Source: Pontederia crassipes (Eukaryota > Streptophyta > Magnoliopsida > Commelinales > Pontederiaceae). Taken from it: 64,000 nucleotides of DNA. A program made the position numbers and the translations under genes. Shown here piece by piece: positions 13,409 to 25,900 of this stretch (position 1 is its first letter; every line of letters starts with the position of its first letter). The stretch covers positions 56,821,146-56,885,145 of the forward strand of contig CM060193.1 in assembly GCA_030549335.1 (NCBI GenBank), given 5' to 3'. The notes beneath the pieces were generated by a model that saw nothing but the letters and a program-made list of their open reading frames with translations, was not told where the DNA came from and ran no database searches.

Positions 13409-16400
13409 ATATATATACCCCTTAAATTTTATACATTTTATACACCCTTTAACCTTTTAATTATATATATTTTGGTCTCTACACATACAATTTGATATTA
13501 TTTTATATCAATGAACATTGTCATAAATATTTTGATCACTTTAATTTATTTTGACAATCCATAATTGTATAATTATATTCATATTAAACCCATTGTCGAA
13601 TATATGTTTATGACTTTGATAAGAAAAATATCGTTATGAAATTTTACTCAATTTTAAATTAGGCAAGTACTAATAGTGCTGAATTGCATAACTTAATTGT
13701 CCTCATTTATTACTATTTTTCACTTCTATTAATTATCAATGTACGTGAAGTGCAATTTTTTGTTCATATTGTAGGGGCAACAGCTCGTGGCACGTTTGGA
13801 CATAATTAGATCGACATGGCCCATTATATTTGTCCTTGCTTATCCCAATTTAACATTTGAATCTTTTCGTCAATATTTTTAAATGGTGTTTTTTACTTTC
13901 TTATTGTAATATTTTTTTTAAAGAATAATTAAATAATCAACATGAGTAAAAATATCATTTGATATTTCATAATTGTGAAATATTGTTCTCGTATTGTTAG
14001 TTTCTAAATATTTTTTTACTTATGCTAAAGAAGTATGGGGTAGAATTGATCATTTGTTTAAAATATTTAAAAACAAATTAATACAAAATTGGATAAGTGC
14101 CCAATTCGGAGGATAAACTAAAGTTTGTACGTAATTTAGAGCTAGATGAAAATAAAATATAATTGAGAGAATATTATTGTAAATAACCATGGAGTGGTAA
14201 CCAGTACCTCTGAGTCTCTAAGATTTTATCAAAAGATAATAAAGTAATTTCGACCCGGTCTTAGTAGATTAAAGTATAATTTGAAAAGAAATAAAAGTAT
14301 AATTAGTTGAGGAATTAGAAGGAAAAAAAAGTAAATTCTAATTAAAAATTAGATTTGATAGGAATGCTGATTAGATCAAGTTTAGGAAGTTGAGTTTGAA
14401 AAGAATTAGAAATATGGTTAGAAAATATAAAGAAAAAGAAGAAAATTCAAATATTATTGGGAGCAGAAATTATAATTATATCGAATTTAGGGATTTAAAT
14501 TTGAATTAAAATTCAAAAATAAGTTAAATAAAATAATGACTCCCTATTAGGATATGACTGGTAGTTTTATAGCTTAAAAATATTTCAATCATTACTTCAC
14601 AAATTAAATGATAAAATATTTGTAATATTAATTGATTTAAAAATTAGTGAAAAGGAAGAAATAAAAAGGATAGATAAAAGTATAATTTGATTGAGATAAG
14701 TCAATGTATTGGAGGTAACATATAAAGAAATAATTTGAGTGAGTTTTAGATTAAGATATAAATTAAAGATTATATTTAGAATTAAATAATGAGACAATTT
14801 TAGGAGAAGTTAATTAAGTCAACAAAATAAAGATTAAATCACAGTTTGTACGGAGATCTAGTTATAATCAAACTTCACAACAAAAAAATTATAAATAGGA
14901 CCCGTCGAGTCCTCCTCACTCCAAGAGTCAAGTTTTTATAAAAATTCTTCTATTTCTATCCTCATCTACATGTCCTATGACTATGATTAATCGATTGATA
15001 TCTTGTGCATTAATGATTATAAAAGAAAATTCTCAGACTCTAAAATGTGGAGAGCTATCAAAGAAGTCTTTATGGTTGAAGTAACCATTATAGTTGAAAG
15101 GTATCTCTAAAGATAAAGAATAAGTAAAAATAATTCTTGTGATTGAAGCAACCTTTATAGTTGAAGTTGATTCACTAAAAGTTAAAAAAATAACTAAAGT
15201 GGCTCTTGCGGTTGAGGTTAAAATTAAAAATTAAAAATTAGAGATAAAAAATAATTAAAATCACAGCCTCTATAGTTGAAGTTAAAGTTGAAAGATAATT
15301 TATTTAAAAATAATTAATTGTAGCATTTATGTTTGTTCATAAAAATTAATTGAAATGTTAATTTCATCTAATCTTGGTTGATGCATACTGCATAATTAAT
15401 AATAGAAGTTGATTGATATAATAGTATTGATAATTGTTTATCATTATTTATATTACTGATGGACGACCTTACGCATTGAGTGTATGGTCATTACATTTTT
15501 TTGTACAGGACAAGATGGTGATGATAGAGAGACGATTAATGACTCCTTTGGCGGTTGATATACACTTGCATATGGACATTAATAAAGATATATTGTATAA
15601 ATGTAGACTTCTAACCCATATGTCACTGAATAATTATATATAGGATCAAGATAAATTGTATGGAACACTTTCGTTAATGTAAAGTTATTATAATTGAGTT
15701 TTTTGATGATGTAATTTAATATGCTGACAGGTTAAAGTATAAAAAAAATATATTATAAAATTGAATAGCATCGTTGAGATAGACTTGTGGGTAAGTGAAT
15801 ATGGGAGCATCGCACCACCCATTTTTTTTAGACTACCGGTAGGAGTAATGAAAACTATTTTTCTTATCATTATTAACTTCCACTTACATGTCATGAGAAT
15901 AATTTAAATTTTCTTATGAGTTGGCAAGAAGCCATGGAATTAATGCAATTACCTTAAGTTGCACAAAAAAAAAAAACGGTGAGTACACATATCGCTATTA
16001 CTCATTTCTTAGTAAAGTCATTGTTAATTTGTTTCAATTAATGACAATAATTCATGTTTTCATTTCAATTTTTTTGGAAAATAGAAAAGATGAATATAAT
16101 AGAAATGGATAGTAAATGTACAAATGTTTCTTTATGTTTCCTGACTTTGCACTTTTTTTAGATTCAAAATTATTTTGTACGCTCATAGCAATTAAATTTG
16201 AGAAATGTTTAGATGATGATATATTTTTTTGAGCACTTTGCTTCAAACTATGTTGGTGTGACATTGGGCTTTTGGTGGTTTGAAAATATATGTCAACCGT
16301 TTGATGTATATTGGTTATTATACTACTTATGTGAATGTTGAATTTGAATATTATGTGAAAATTAAATCCTAATGTCCATGTTAAATATATGAAAGATATT

Positions 16401-18268
16401 TTGTTAGAGTTGCATAAATTTTTAATTTCATTTAAAAGGTTTATAGCTTAAGTTATTGTGGTCTAGTTTTATGTATTCACTAAACAATTTAGCGAAAAAT
16501 CTTTTGGTCTCTAAAGTTTATGAGCAAAAGGGTTTATATGGACTAGGATGGTGTTGGTTCCTAATAGTAATAACAACTAGTTTTCAACACAGGTGGTGGC
16601 AACACTTATTTTATCAACTCCCAAATAGTTGTTAACATTTAAAAAGTAGACTACAAGCATGTTTGTCTGAGATGATATGAAATGACTAATAAGTTGAAGT
16701 ATTGATAAATAGTCTAATACCTTAAATTAATTTTAAAAATAAACAATTGCATATTTGGTAAAAAAAATATAAATTATTATTTTAGTCAAATGACAAAAAG
16801 ATTCTTAATATTATAATATGGTAAAGATGTGAAGAAAAATTGTGTATGTTCTAAGGAGAATAATATATTCATTGATCGAACTAATCAGTTTTTTGTTTTG
16901 CTTATATGTAGTAAAATAAGTGCTAGCCAAATAGCCCCTATATATTCAGTTTTCTCTTCATTAAAATCTTATTTTTATTATATCATTCATTGTGTATGTA
17001 GAATATTTTACTAAAGTCTCAATATGATACTACACATTATGTCATGAATTAGATTTGAAACACTAGGATGAAAAAAATTTAGATTACTCTATAATTTTAT
17101 TTTCTTTAATAAATTCATTTTTGTCAATCATATTATTGATATGAAATTCCATAAATATTAATAACATTTCATTTTCATTTTTTGCAAGCATAATTATGTT
17201 TTCACGTCATAGTTTGGTCAAGGTGAAAGATCTAACTGTTCATAAAGCAACTAAATTTTTTTTGATAATATTGTCTACGTGACACATCATTAAAAAATAA
17301 AACTAATATTAAAATAATATAATAATTAAAATTAAAATTAATTCTCAATAAGAAAAATAGTATTAAAATATATAATAATTAAAAAATAAAAAATATGAGG
17401 GCGTTGTTCCCCTCTTCCTAAGGCAATTGGAGCAACCCACCCTGTCCATCTTGGATAACCTAGGGTAATAAAGAGAGGCTGGCTTCTCCACCACTTGCGT
17501 CAAAAAGCAAAAAGTAGACACCCCAACACTTGCGTCAAAAAGCAACTAAAAGTAGACACCTCTATCTAGTGACGGAGTCAAATATTTCACTATGTGAGTT
17601 AACAAATAATTATAATATTTCTAAAATAAATTTTAATATAAAAAATAAAGCTCTCATTAATTTATTTTCAATCTTAACATTCACTTTACACATACAGAAA
17701 TATTCATAGATATTTGAAGTATAAACTCAACTGTAAATATATTATCTGAATGAAGATCGTTTTTTGAAGATATTATTTTACATTGTTGCTAATTATAACT
17801 ATAAAATAAAATAAAATAACAAGTATCAAGTGTATAATATAATATGTATATAAAATTCAATATTAATTTTTGTAACGATAAGTCAAATTATTAGAATTAA
17901 AAATTAAACTTCATGAAAGTAATTTAAATATGGAATAAAAGAATGAATGAAAATGTATCATTTAGAATATATACAATTTATTGTGATTAAAAAAACTTTA
18001 TAGTTGATTAAAAAATAAAATAAAGTAAATGGTGAAAATATAAACATTTAGTCCAAGCTATGATATAAAATAATACTTTTATTATTTATAGATGAGATGA
18101 ATAATATTTATTATAACTAATAAAATGATGTTATTTAATGTGATAATAGAAATAAATAGTAAGTATTATGAAGCAAGTAATTAAGATAAAGTATGGGTAA
18201 AAAAATAAAAGAAAACAAAACTTTTATCACATAGATTTGAACCTCAACCTTTAGATCATGAGAAATTG
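13409..18268. other. AT-rich intergenic DNA, no genes seen
   Basis: There is nearly 5 kb of AT-rich sequence without recognisable coding motifs. A weak degenerate repetition of words such as TATAGTTGAAGTT occurs around 15050-15310. A short GC-richer island lies at about 17397-17570 with a doubled TGCGTCAAAAAGCAA (about 17498 and 17530). No transposon ends could be fixed here, and I see no RNA genes. Confidence 0.55.
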
Positions 18269-19694
18269 GATGAAACTAGGGATGACGAAATTTCCCGCTC
18301 CCTGTGAGTCCCCGCGGAGAATCTCTGATTGAGGAACCAAATTCATGAAATTTTTCTCTCGCGGCATCAGGGATGGGGGCAAATTGCCCTCGCACCCACC
18401 TTCAAGGATCGAGGCGGAGTGGATTGCCCATGTCACGGGTCCTTGAATCCTCATATCCTATATATATATATTTATTTATTATAATAATAAAATCAAACAA
18501 TATAAAATCTCAACCATCCACTCTACCATATATATAATATAAACCCCTAAATCCAACTCTATTAACTTTCTTCCTCCCTAACCCTAACGTCGATCCCTTT
18601 TTCTTCATGACGATCGATCAACTTGTCTGACATCGATCAACTTGGGTGACGAGTACGGCGCTTGTGACACAACGCCACTTTTGGGCAACGATGGCCAACA
18701 TTGAGGACGTCGTGAAAGATGGTGGCGATACTCACTAGAGGAGGGCGGCGAGGATCGATGGCGACACTCGATATAGGAGGGCGACATCAGTGAGGAGGAT
18801 GACGAGGAAGCTTGTAGGAGGAGGGCCGTGACGACGATTGTCGAGCGATGACTTCCACATTCGTCGCCAGTGAGGAGGGTAGCGCTCGACGATGGTCGGA
18901 CGCGGGAGGAGGGAGGCACTCACAATGACTGTTGGCTGGACGCGACATTGACCTCCACTTCGATGATGCTCGATGAGCGCCAAAAGGGAGAAAGGGAGTT
19001 TTTGTATGAGGATTGGAATCGTTGTCGTTTGTCTCATAATGTCATCAATTAAGCCTCATGCCATGAATTCCCAAAGGGAGTTCGAGCTCTCCTGTGTTGT
19101 ACACAAAAGATCAATTCTTTGCTGACATATAACTTCTATTTCCAGTGTTTCAAGCAGTCGTTATTGATTGGAGCTCCACCTATTTGAAACATTTCCTGAA
19201 TGGCTTTAATGTCCTCGCTTCTCTACTGCAAAGGTCGTTGCCTTCGGATCCCTAAGGGATTCTTGGCGATGATGTTCGAGACTTCGAGTTGAATCTTGCC
19301 CACCAACTCCCTCCCAATTTCATCCCCCAAGGATCTTCTTGCCCTCTTACTGCCTCAATCACATTTTTATTTTTTATTTGCTTGTTTTGTTTAATATATG
19401 TATTCAAGCAGAGAGGTCACTGCATTTTTTTTGTTATTTTTAACATCCTAATTAAACATTATGTTGTGAAATTTTCATATTAAAATTTTTAATGTTTAAT
19501 GTATATTACAATTATTTATAAATATTGAATATTTTCTAATTTTTTTACCTAAAACAATTAGGGAATCGGCCCCGTGGGTGTTCGGAGAGGATTAGAGCAG
19601 GGGATTAGATTCCCTCCACACCGGGGATTCAGAGCGGGGGCGGGGTGAGTCTCTCCCGCCCCGAACAAGGTCGGGTGCCATCCTTGGATGAAAC
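18269..19694. mobile_element. Non-autonomous hAT-like DNA transposon
   Basis: An exact 8-bp duplication GATGAAAC (18269-18276 and 19687-19694) flanks 18277-19686. Eight-base target duplications are the hAT hallmark. The ends are short imperfect inverted repeats, TAGGGATGACG at the left and CAAGGATGGCA read in from the right. Sub-terminal sequence on both sides is rich in GCGGGG/CCCCGC words, also usual for hAT ends. The 1.4-kb interior is GC-rich at about 18590-18980 and holds overlapping open frames on both strands without known motifs. No transposase motifs are seen. Confidence 0.75.
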
Positions 19695-19729
19695 TGCTAA
19701 CCAATTGCGCAAAGGATGGCATATGCTAC

Positions 19730-19805
19730 TACATTTACATTTATTATAATTATCTTGTGGGTGCATGTACATTTACATTTATTATAATAATCCAGTGGGT
19801 GCACG
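19730..19805. repeat. 38-bp tandem duplication
   Basis: Two adjacent units, 19730-19767 and 19768-19805, both start TACATTTACATTTATTATAA and end with GTGGGTGCA[TC]G. They lie just outside the hAT element. No gene context. Confidence 0.75.
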
Positions 19806-20469
19806 TGCAGTGTGCACTGACCAGCACCTATGTGACTCCGCCACAACCACTGTCTTGTATCATTCCTCGCCATTTTTGTTGGAAACCCATAAGGATTTCG
19901 ACAGCTTGTGGCAAAACCATTTTTTAACAGTCTTTCAAGCAAAGTGGATCACCCATTGTGCACTTATCACTAATGGAGTATTTGAAGGTGGTACTGCCCT
20001 TTCTCTTGCCGATTCCACCGAGGTCATCAGAGGGAGGGGGTTTGTCAACAATAAGACTGAGTAATGTTACCCCTCTCCCCCTCTCCCAACATCACTGAAG
20101 GGAGAGAGGGAGAGGCGGTGCTCTCCTCTTTTTTCTAATTTTTATTATTTATCATAATATTATTTTATGTTAAATTTTTTAATGATGTACCACATAGGCA
20201 CGATTATTGACAAACTAACAATACTCGGCGAAGGGGGTAATTCATGAAATAAATTAGATGGTTATTTTCATAAATCACTCTTAAACTATTAACTTATTTT
20301 TTTGGGTCCATAAACTATTGCGATTTTTTCAATTTGATCATTCCGTCCACTTCTGTCAACTTTTCTGTTAAAATCAATTTTTTCTATTAATGAAATGTCA
20401 AAAATACCCTTCTTTCATCCCTTATAATATTTAAAAATTTAAAATAAAAAAAAAGAAGAAAAACATGGG
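19806..20469. other. Intergenic DNA without recognisable genes
   Basis: The open frames here carry no known motif. The stretch from about 20240, with spaced AAACTATT words followed by an A/T run, resembles the sub-terminal part of a DNA transposon, but no matching right end was found with confidence. Confidence 0.4.
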
Positions 20470-20820
20470 TTCCCGGCGCCGATGACTCTTTTCTCCCTTC
20501 AGCAGGACGCTGTCATCGTTGCCCAAGCAATGCCAGCCGTGAGGAGGTAGAGCAGCGAGGCTGTTACCTCTCCCTGTGCGTGCCAACTGGATCGTCACCG
20601 ATCACAGGGCAAGGGTGGGCGACCCCACTGCTGTGACACGACCGGCGACCAGCGAAGGTCGCCGGTAGCATCACAGTAGGGGGCGACTTCTGCACGCACC
20701 GGCAGCAGAGGTGGGGGTGACCCCCCTGCGGGCGTCAACAGCAGGGGGCAACCCCCTTGCGCGCGTCAGTACTCATGACCGTCATCGGTCGCATCGCAGC
20801 AGGGGCGAATCCTTCCCTTT
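20470..20820. other. GC-rich island, probably transposon interior
   Basis: A sharp shift to GC-rich sequence contains repeated GGGGGCGAC/GGGGGTGACCCCC-like words, similar in style to the core of the MULE at 12.9-13.1 kb. A smaller GC-rich patch at about 21755-21825 (CCGATCACATGCAGGGAGG) echoes it on the other side of the organelle-like segment. The open frame at 20711-20953 has no recognisable domain. Confidence 0.4.
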
Positions 20821-21480
20821 CCTTTGCATCTGGTCTGCTCACGGAAAAGCTCGGCTCACAGGAGGCTCTCTAAGGAACAAAATCGCCGGTCCCCTGGACG
20901 GCACCTATCTCCCCAGACAGACTTCGTACAGGGTAGTACTCTTGGAAAGATAGTCAATCAGAGATTTCCGACAAGTCTTTCTGCATTTTGAGAGCAAGAA
21001 GCCCCCACATTCAAACCCCCCTTTTTGCCACTCGGACCCTTGGAGGTTATGGATCATTCATTCATTGATTGATTCAAGTACTATCTTCTTTTCTTTCACA
21101 CGATGCTAACGAAACTGAAACCCTAGCTAGTAGTAGTGGGTTAGTTCGTGTAACTTATCGATTCTAGTAGTCGTGGAGGTCATTGATAGGTAGACTCCTT
21201 TCCCGCTGCTAAGGGAGTCTCTAAGAGCGGGAGATTTCATGACATTTCTTCCAACCAACCTTCTCTTTGGGATATCATATCAAGCCCTATTTGATTGATG
21301 AGATGAGAGCTAGAACCACGTCAATCGAATTCAAGGCCTAAAAAAAAGGGCTAAGTATAGCTCATTTTTTGCTAGAAACTGAGGTTATTTCTATTGGACT
21401 AGTGACGAGAGACTAGAGCTGACTTGGGAAGAGCACAGGCGCTTTCGATTGCAGTGGCGGGGACGAAGTGAGATATTCGC
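20820..21480. other. Organelle-like (probably mitochondrial) insert
   Basis: Base composition becomes balanced and the sequence takes on the character of plant mitochondrial spacer DNA, for example TCTCTAAGAGCGGGAGATTT and the run around 20960-21060. It contrasts with both the GC-rich block before it and the AT-rich (TA)n-bearing block after it. There is no intact organelle gene. The call rests on sequence style only; a search against plant mitochondrial genomes would settle it. Confidence 0.4.
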
Positions 21481-21654
21481 TTGCCATTTTTTTATCAATT
21501 TCTTTTTATTAATTTTATTTATTTATTTTTTCAATTCCGTCAAAATGGAAAAATGTTGTTTCCTTGCTTAAAGTATAAAAAATAGTGGTAGTAAAAAAGG
21601 CAATCAATTAGGATAAAGGAAAAAAATGAATTCAAGTAGTAGTCAAAAAGTGCA

Positions 21655-21655
<1 letters not shown>

Positions 21656-21702
<47 letters not shown>
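21656..21702. repeat. (TA)n microsatellite
   Basis: About 22-23 perfect TA units are flanked by AT-rich DNA. Translations of this stretch give a Tyr-Ile run and are not a gene. Confidence 0.95.
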
Positions 21703-21705
<3 letters not shown>

Positions 21706-22499
21706 TCCCTATCTTTAATTTCTTCCGGAAGCATATGAATAATCATTTTTTACGGAACCCCCTCCTTCCTCTGCCCGCCTTGGCTGCCATCATCGCCGAT
21801 CACATGCAGGGAGGTGTCGCCCCCTGGTGAAGCTATTTTTTATTGATGGAGGGGTAATTTGGTGTACGATCTCGATTTTCGTTAAATACATTTATAAGGT
21901 CTAGAAAATCATTATCTAATATTCTGAAATTATTTAATTTCAAAATTGAAGGAAATTATGAGATAAGTTGGAAAGATAAAATGAGTTTGAAAAGAGATGG
22001 AATTGTTATAGAGATAAGATGGGATTATTGAGTAAATTTAGATTTAATTAAATCTGAAAAAATTATGGAGTGATTAATTAGTGATGGAGGGCCAAGATTG
22101 ATTTAAAAGAGTCCAAAGCTCAATAGAAGTGAAAATCCTAACCTACACTTTAAATAGACATTAAAGGGTGGCTGAAAACTCCCTTTTCAACCAAGCAAAA
22201 TTTTAGCCTACGAGCTTTTCTTTTTCTCTCATTTCATGTGAACCGAGGCATTTCAAAGAGCACGCGGGTGATTGATTTTGAAGCCGGCATATAGGAAAAG
22301 ATCTTTGATGCATGCAAAATATAACATATTTTAGTCTACTATTTCAATTAACATTTTTTAAATTTGATCATGGCATGCATCATTTTAAGTCACTTGTAGT
22401 CCTAATTCAATATTTATCAATTTTTATTGTTAATTCTTTGAATATTTTAATTGTGGATGGATTAATTAAATTTTGATAATTATTTTATAGGAAAAGTCA

Positions 22500-22930
22500 A
22501 TAACACTGATTTATCAAGTTGAATTATCAGCCGCAAGTCGTTAGCTTAGGTTTATCAGCCGCAATTCAAATACAAAGAAATCGGCCGTAAAAAGTATTTA
22601 ATTCTATCATACTATGCAAAATCATTAGACGCAAAACAACAAGGGTGATGGATATTATCGGCCGAGAACTCTAACACCAAAGATCTATCCTTAACCAAGG
22701 TGTATCGGCTGAGAATTTCATATCAATCAAGTTTATCGGTTGCAAAAAGCCAAGAGTTTTATCGGCCAAGATCGTTGGGCACAAAAGTTTATTGAGCAAG
22801 TTTATCGCCTGAGAATTCCAATCATTGGGTGCAAAAGTCAATATTAACAAAGTTTGGTGGCCGAGAATCATCAAGAAAAGTTTATCATCGGGTGCAAAAT
22901 GGATAACTTTTTATCATTAACTAAGTTTTA
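22500..22930 (+). repeat. Alternating GGCCGAGAA / GGGTGCAAAA word array in the LTR-like region
   Basis: About ten imperfect, irregularly spaced units alternate TTTATCGGCCGAGAAT-like and ATCGGGTGCAAAA-like words, for example at 22557, 22657, 22706, 22736, 22757, 22804 and 22861. They lie upstream of the primer-site landmark, so inside the putative 5' LTR. Confidence 0.65.
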
Positions 22931-23982
22931 TCTCTAGCCGAATTTAAAGTTGGCCATATGATTTTATCGACCGTGATCAACTTGAAGTCTGTCCGCACCT
23001 ATAAATAGAGGACAAAACCATCAATTCAATTCGTGCTTTGAAGTGTGGTTTTCTTCCATAGCGAGTCCTGAGTTTCGCGGGCTTCGAGCAAGAGAGAGAT
23101 TTGATCGGACGGCTGATTCAGATGCTCTGAGGACATCCGAGGATCCTATTTTATTCTTGGTGTAATTCTTTCGATTATTATTTTATTATTATCACTCTGC
23201 AATTCTACGATGAAATCCATGTTTTAATTATTTTAGTTTAGGAGATTATTAGTGAAGGGAAATTCTATGAACCCCTATTTTATTATTATTGAATTTCTTT
23301 TGATCAATTTTTAATTGTGTTTAGTGCTTTTGATTTAATTATTTAAATTTATGAGTTAAGTAATTACTAGTTTGTGGACTACTTGATTTCAGATTTTATT
23401 TAATTAAATAAAATGATTTATTGTGGAATTAAAAATTGACATACGTATAATAACTAGAGTGTGGAGAATTAGATCTGTGTGGTCTATTAATCTATACCAA
23501 TTTGTGGATTGATTAATAGTTTAGGATTTTCATATTAACACATCTTAAATTTAATCTCATCTGCATGAATACCAGTTTGTGGGACTTCAATTTTGATTAA
23601 ATCTAAGATAGTTTGATTTGCCAGATTAAATAGCAGAATTATCATGTGGACTATGTGATTTTAATCTTGTAAGTTAATAACTTCGAAAAATTCCTAACCC
23701 ATCTTAGGAATTTTAATTTATCTTTTTTAGTTTACATATTTATTCTTAATTTATTATCATCCTAAGATCAACTTCAACACCATTATCTTATCTTTATATT
23801 ATTTTCTTTATTTTATTTTATAATGACAAAACCCTTTTTCAAAAATCCATATTTTTCCTCTCTTATTAATTTATAAAATTAGATATTAAATTAATAATAT
23901 TCCTCGTGAGTTTGACACTCTTTACTCCTATTACTATAGCTAGCAATTTTATTTTGCTACGTCATTTTACACATCAAGTTTT

Positions 23983-24000
23983 TTGCGCCGTTGCCGAAGA
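23983..24000 (+). promoter_or_regulatory. Degenerate tRNA-Asp-type primer-binding site
   Basis: TTGCGCCGTTGCCGAAGA differs at three positions from the plant retroelement primer site TGGCGCCGTTGCCGGGGA, complementary to the 3' end of tRNA-Asp. It directly follows an LTR-like end (TTTTACACATCAAG). Confidence 0.7.
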
Positions 24001-24479
24001 ATATTTTCTTAATAGATTTATGATTTTTATAAATTTTATGAGATGTAAATAATTTTTTGTAATAAGTTTTTTTTGTAAATATTTTTTTTGTAAATCCTTA
24101 TTTTCTGTAAATATGTATTGTTGTACTATTTGTTTTAACTATTTTTATTTGTGTAAATAATCTAACATCTTTCTTTTTGCAGATAAAAAGATTATGAGAT
24201 TATCAATTGATTTTGGATTAAAATTTGTTGACTTTCGGCAATACTCTATTCTATTTGAAAATTGTGATGTCGAGTGGATTTTTCTAATTAATTGGATAAA
24301 GATTTGTTACTTGTGTCGACTTATGAATTTACGACTGCGATTAATGTGTATCGACTTTACTGAAATATCGTCGTTTGTTTTGCTTCTCGTTCTGCCTTAA
24401 TTTTTTGAAGTTTATTTTTTGATTTGGCTTTATTTCACCCATGATGACAATGATAATGAATCGTCGAGAATTTTACTTT

Positions 24480-25900
24480 CCTGAACATGTGTTTTGCGGC
24501 TTCATTAATGCATGACTTTCAAGTTGCTGATTGAGTTTTGTTTCAGCCGAGATGTGGATAGCTTTTGTTTCGACCGAATGTGTATGACTTTGGTGCCCAA
24601 CTATGATAATCTCTATGAAATATTTCTATATTTCTTTTGCGTCTTGGGTGGGTTTAATGTTTAAGTTGCTGATTCATTTCTATTTCGGCCAAGATGTGGA
24701 TGAGTTTGTTTTGCGCCCAATTCAGTTTATTACAATGAATTTTCCCTTCGAGATATTGCGCTCGTAAAGCCTGATTTGCCGGATTCTCTTCTCATATTGC
24801 ATCCCAAAATTCAATGTCCAATTTTATCTCTTTATTGCGCCCGGCTGATGTTTCTTCTCTAATTTCATATTTGTTTATCCATGTCTCTGCAGATCTGCTT
24901 ACCATGATATCACCCTAATTATTTTCCTTATTATCTCTTGGATTTGTTTGTTCATGATATCCAAATTCTCTCTCCTTTTTTACTCTCAATTAATTTTTAT
25001 AAGTGCTGATTGTTTTTATCCTTCAATAACGCCTTCTCTACTTGATATGGCTGATATGGGGTAAAACTGAATTGATTTGATTTGTTCTCTATCCTCGTAT
25101 TACACCTTCTCTATCTGATTTGCGCCCGCATTACATGATTTTGATTTGGTTTGCGCTCGGATTGTATTGCGCTGGTAATTCGGGGATTGGATTGGGCCCG
25201 TAATGATTGCCTATTGATTTTATTTGGCATCCAGATTGTCTACTGATTTGATTTGTCGCCCATGTTTTGCGCCCAACTATTACGCCCGCAAATGATGACA
25301 GTAGGTGAATCAAGCTCTCTCCATGATATTACCATTCTTTCTATTTATGTCGCCCAATCTGATTTCTAGTGGTATTTCTCCATGATTTTGGCGGCTAACT
25401 ATTTTTCTTATCACGTCTCGATTTATGTTTTTCCTAATTACGCCTAAGATTTGCTAATATTCGGATTTGATTTATTTTTTTCTCTCTCCGTGATCCCATA
25501 ATTTCGAGATTTGTTTATCAATGTTTGGCGCCTTCGATTTTTTACCATGATTTTTTTTTCTGATTATGCCTGCGCCCAATTCATTTACCTCTATCATATT
25601 ACTTTCTAGATTATGCCTTATCTGTTTGGAGTCCAATAATTTCTATCATATTACGCAGCTGATTACGCCTTGCATTTGTTTTGCGCCTAATTCAGCTTTC
25701 TCTCTCCATGGTATTGATATTGCTGGATTTTTCTCTTCTTTGGCCAATAATCCAAATTTCTATAAATGATGATTGTTGTATCACGTCATCAATGTCGGCC
25801 GATTTTCTCCTCTATATGATTTCTCGATTTTGTTTTCTCCCCTGATATGTTTTCTGATTTTATTATTGCGGTGGCCAATACTCGCGCAACATTTCCTCTT
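24480..25900 (+). repeat. Dispersed TTGCGCCC word cluster
   Basis: TTGCGCCC/TGCGCCCG/TCGCCC words recur irregularly through about 1.4 kb, for example near 24712, 24757, 24835, 25122, 25153, 25256, 25268, 25281, 25569 and 25680. They are usually followed by AATT or GATT. The region lies just downstream of the degenerate primer site, where gag would be expected, yet shows no coding frame. Confidence 0.55.
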
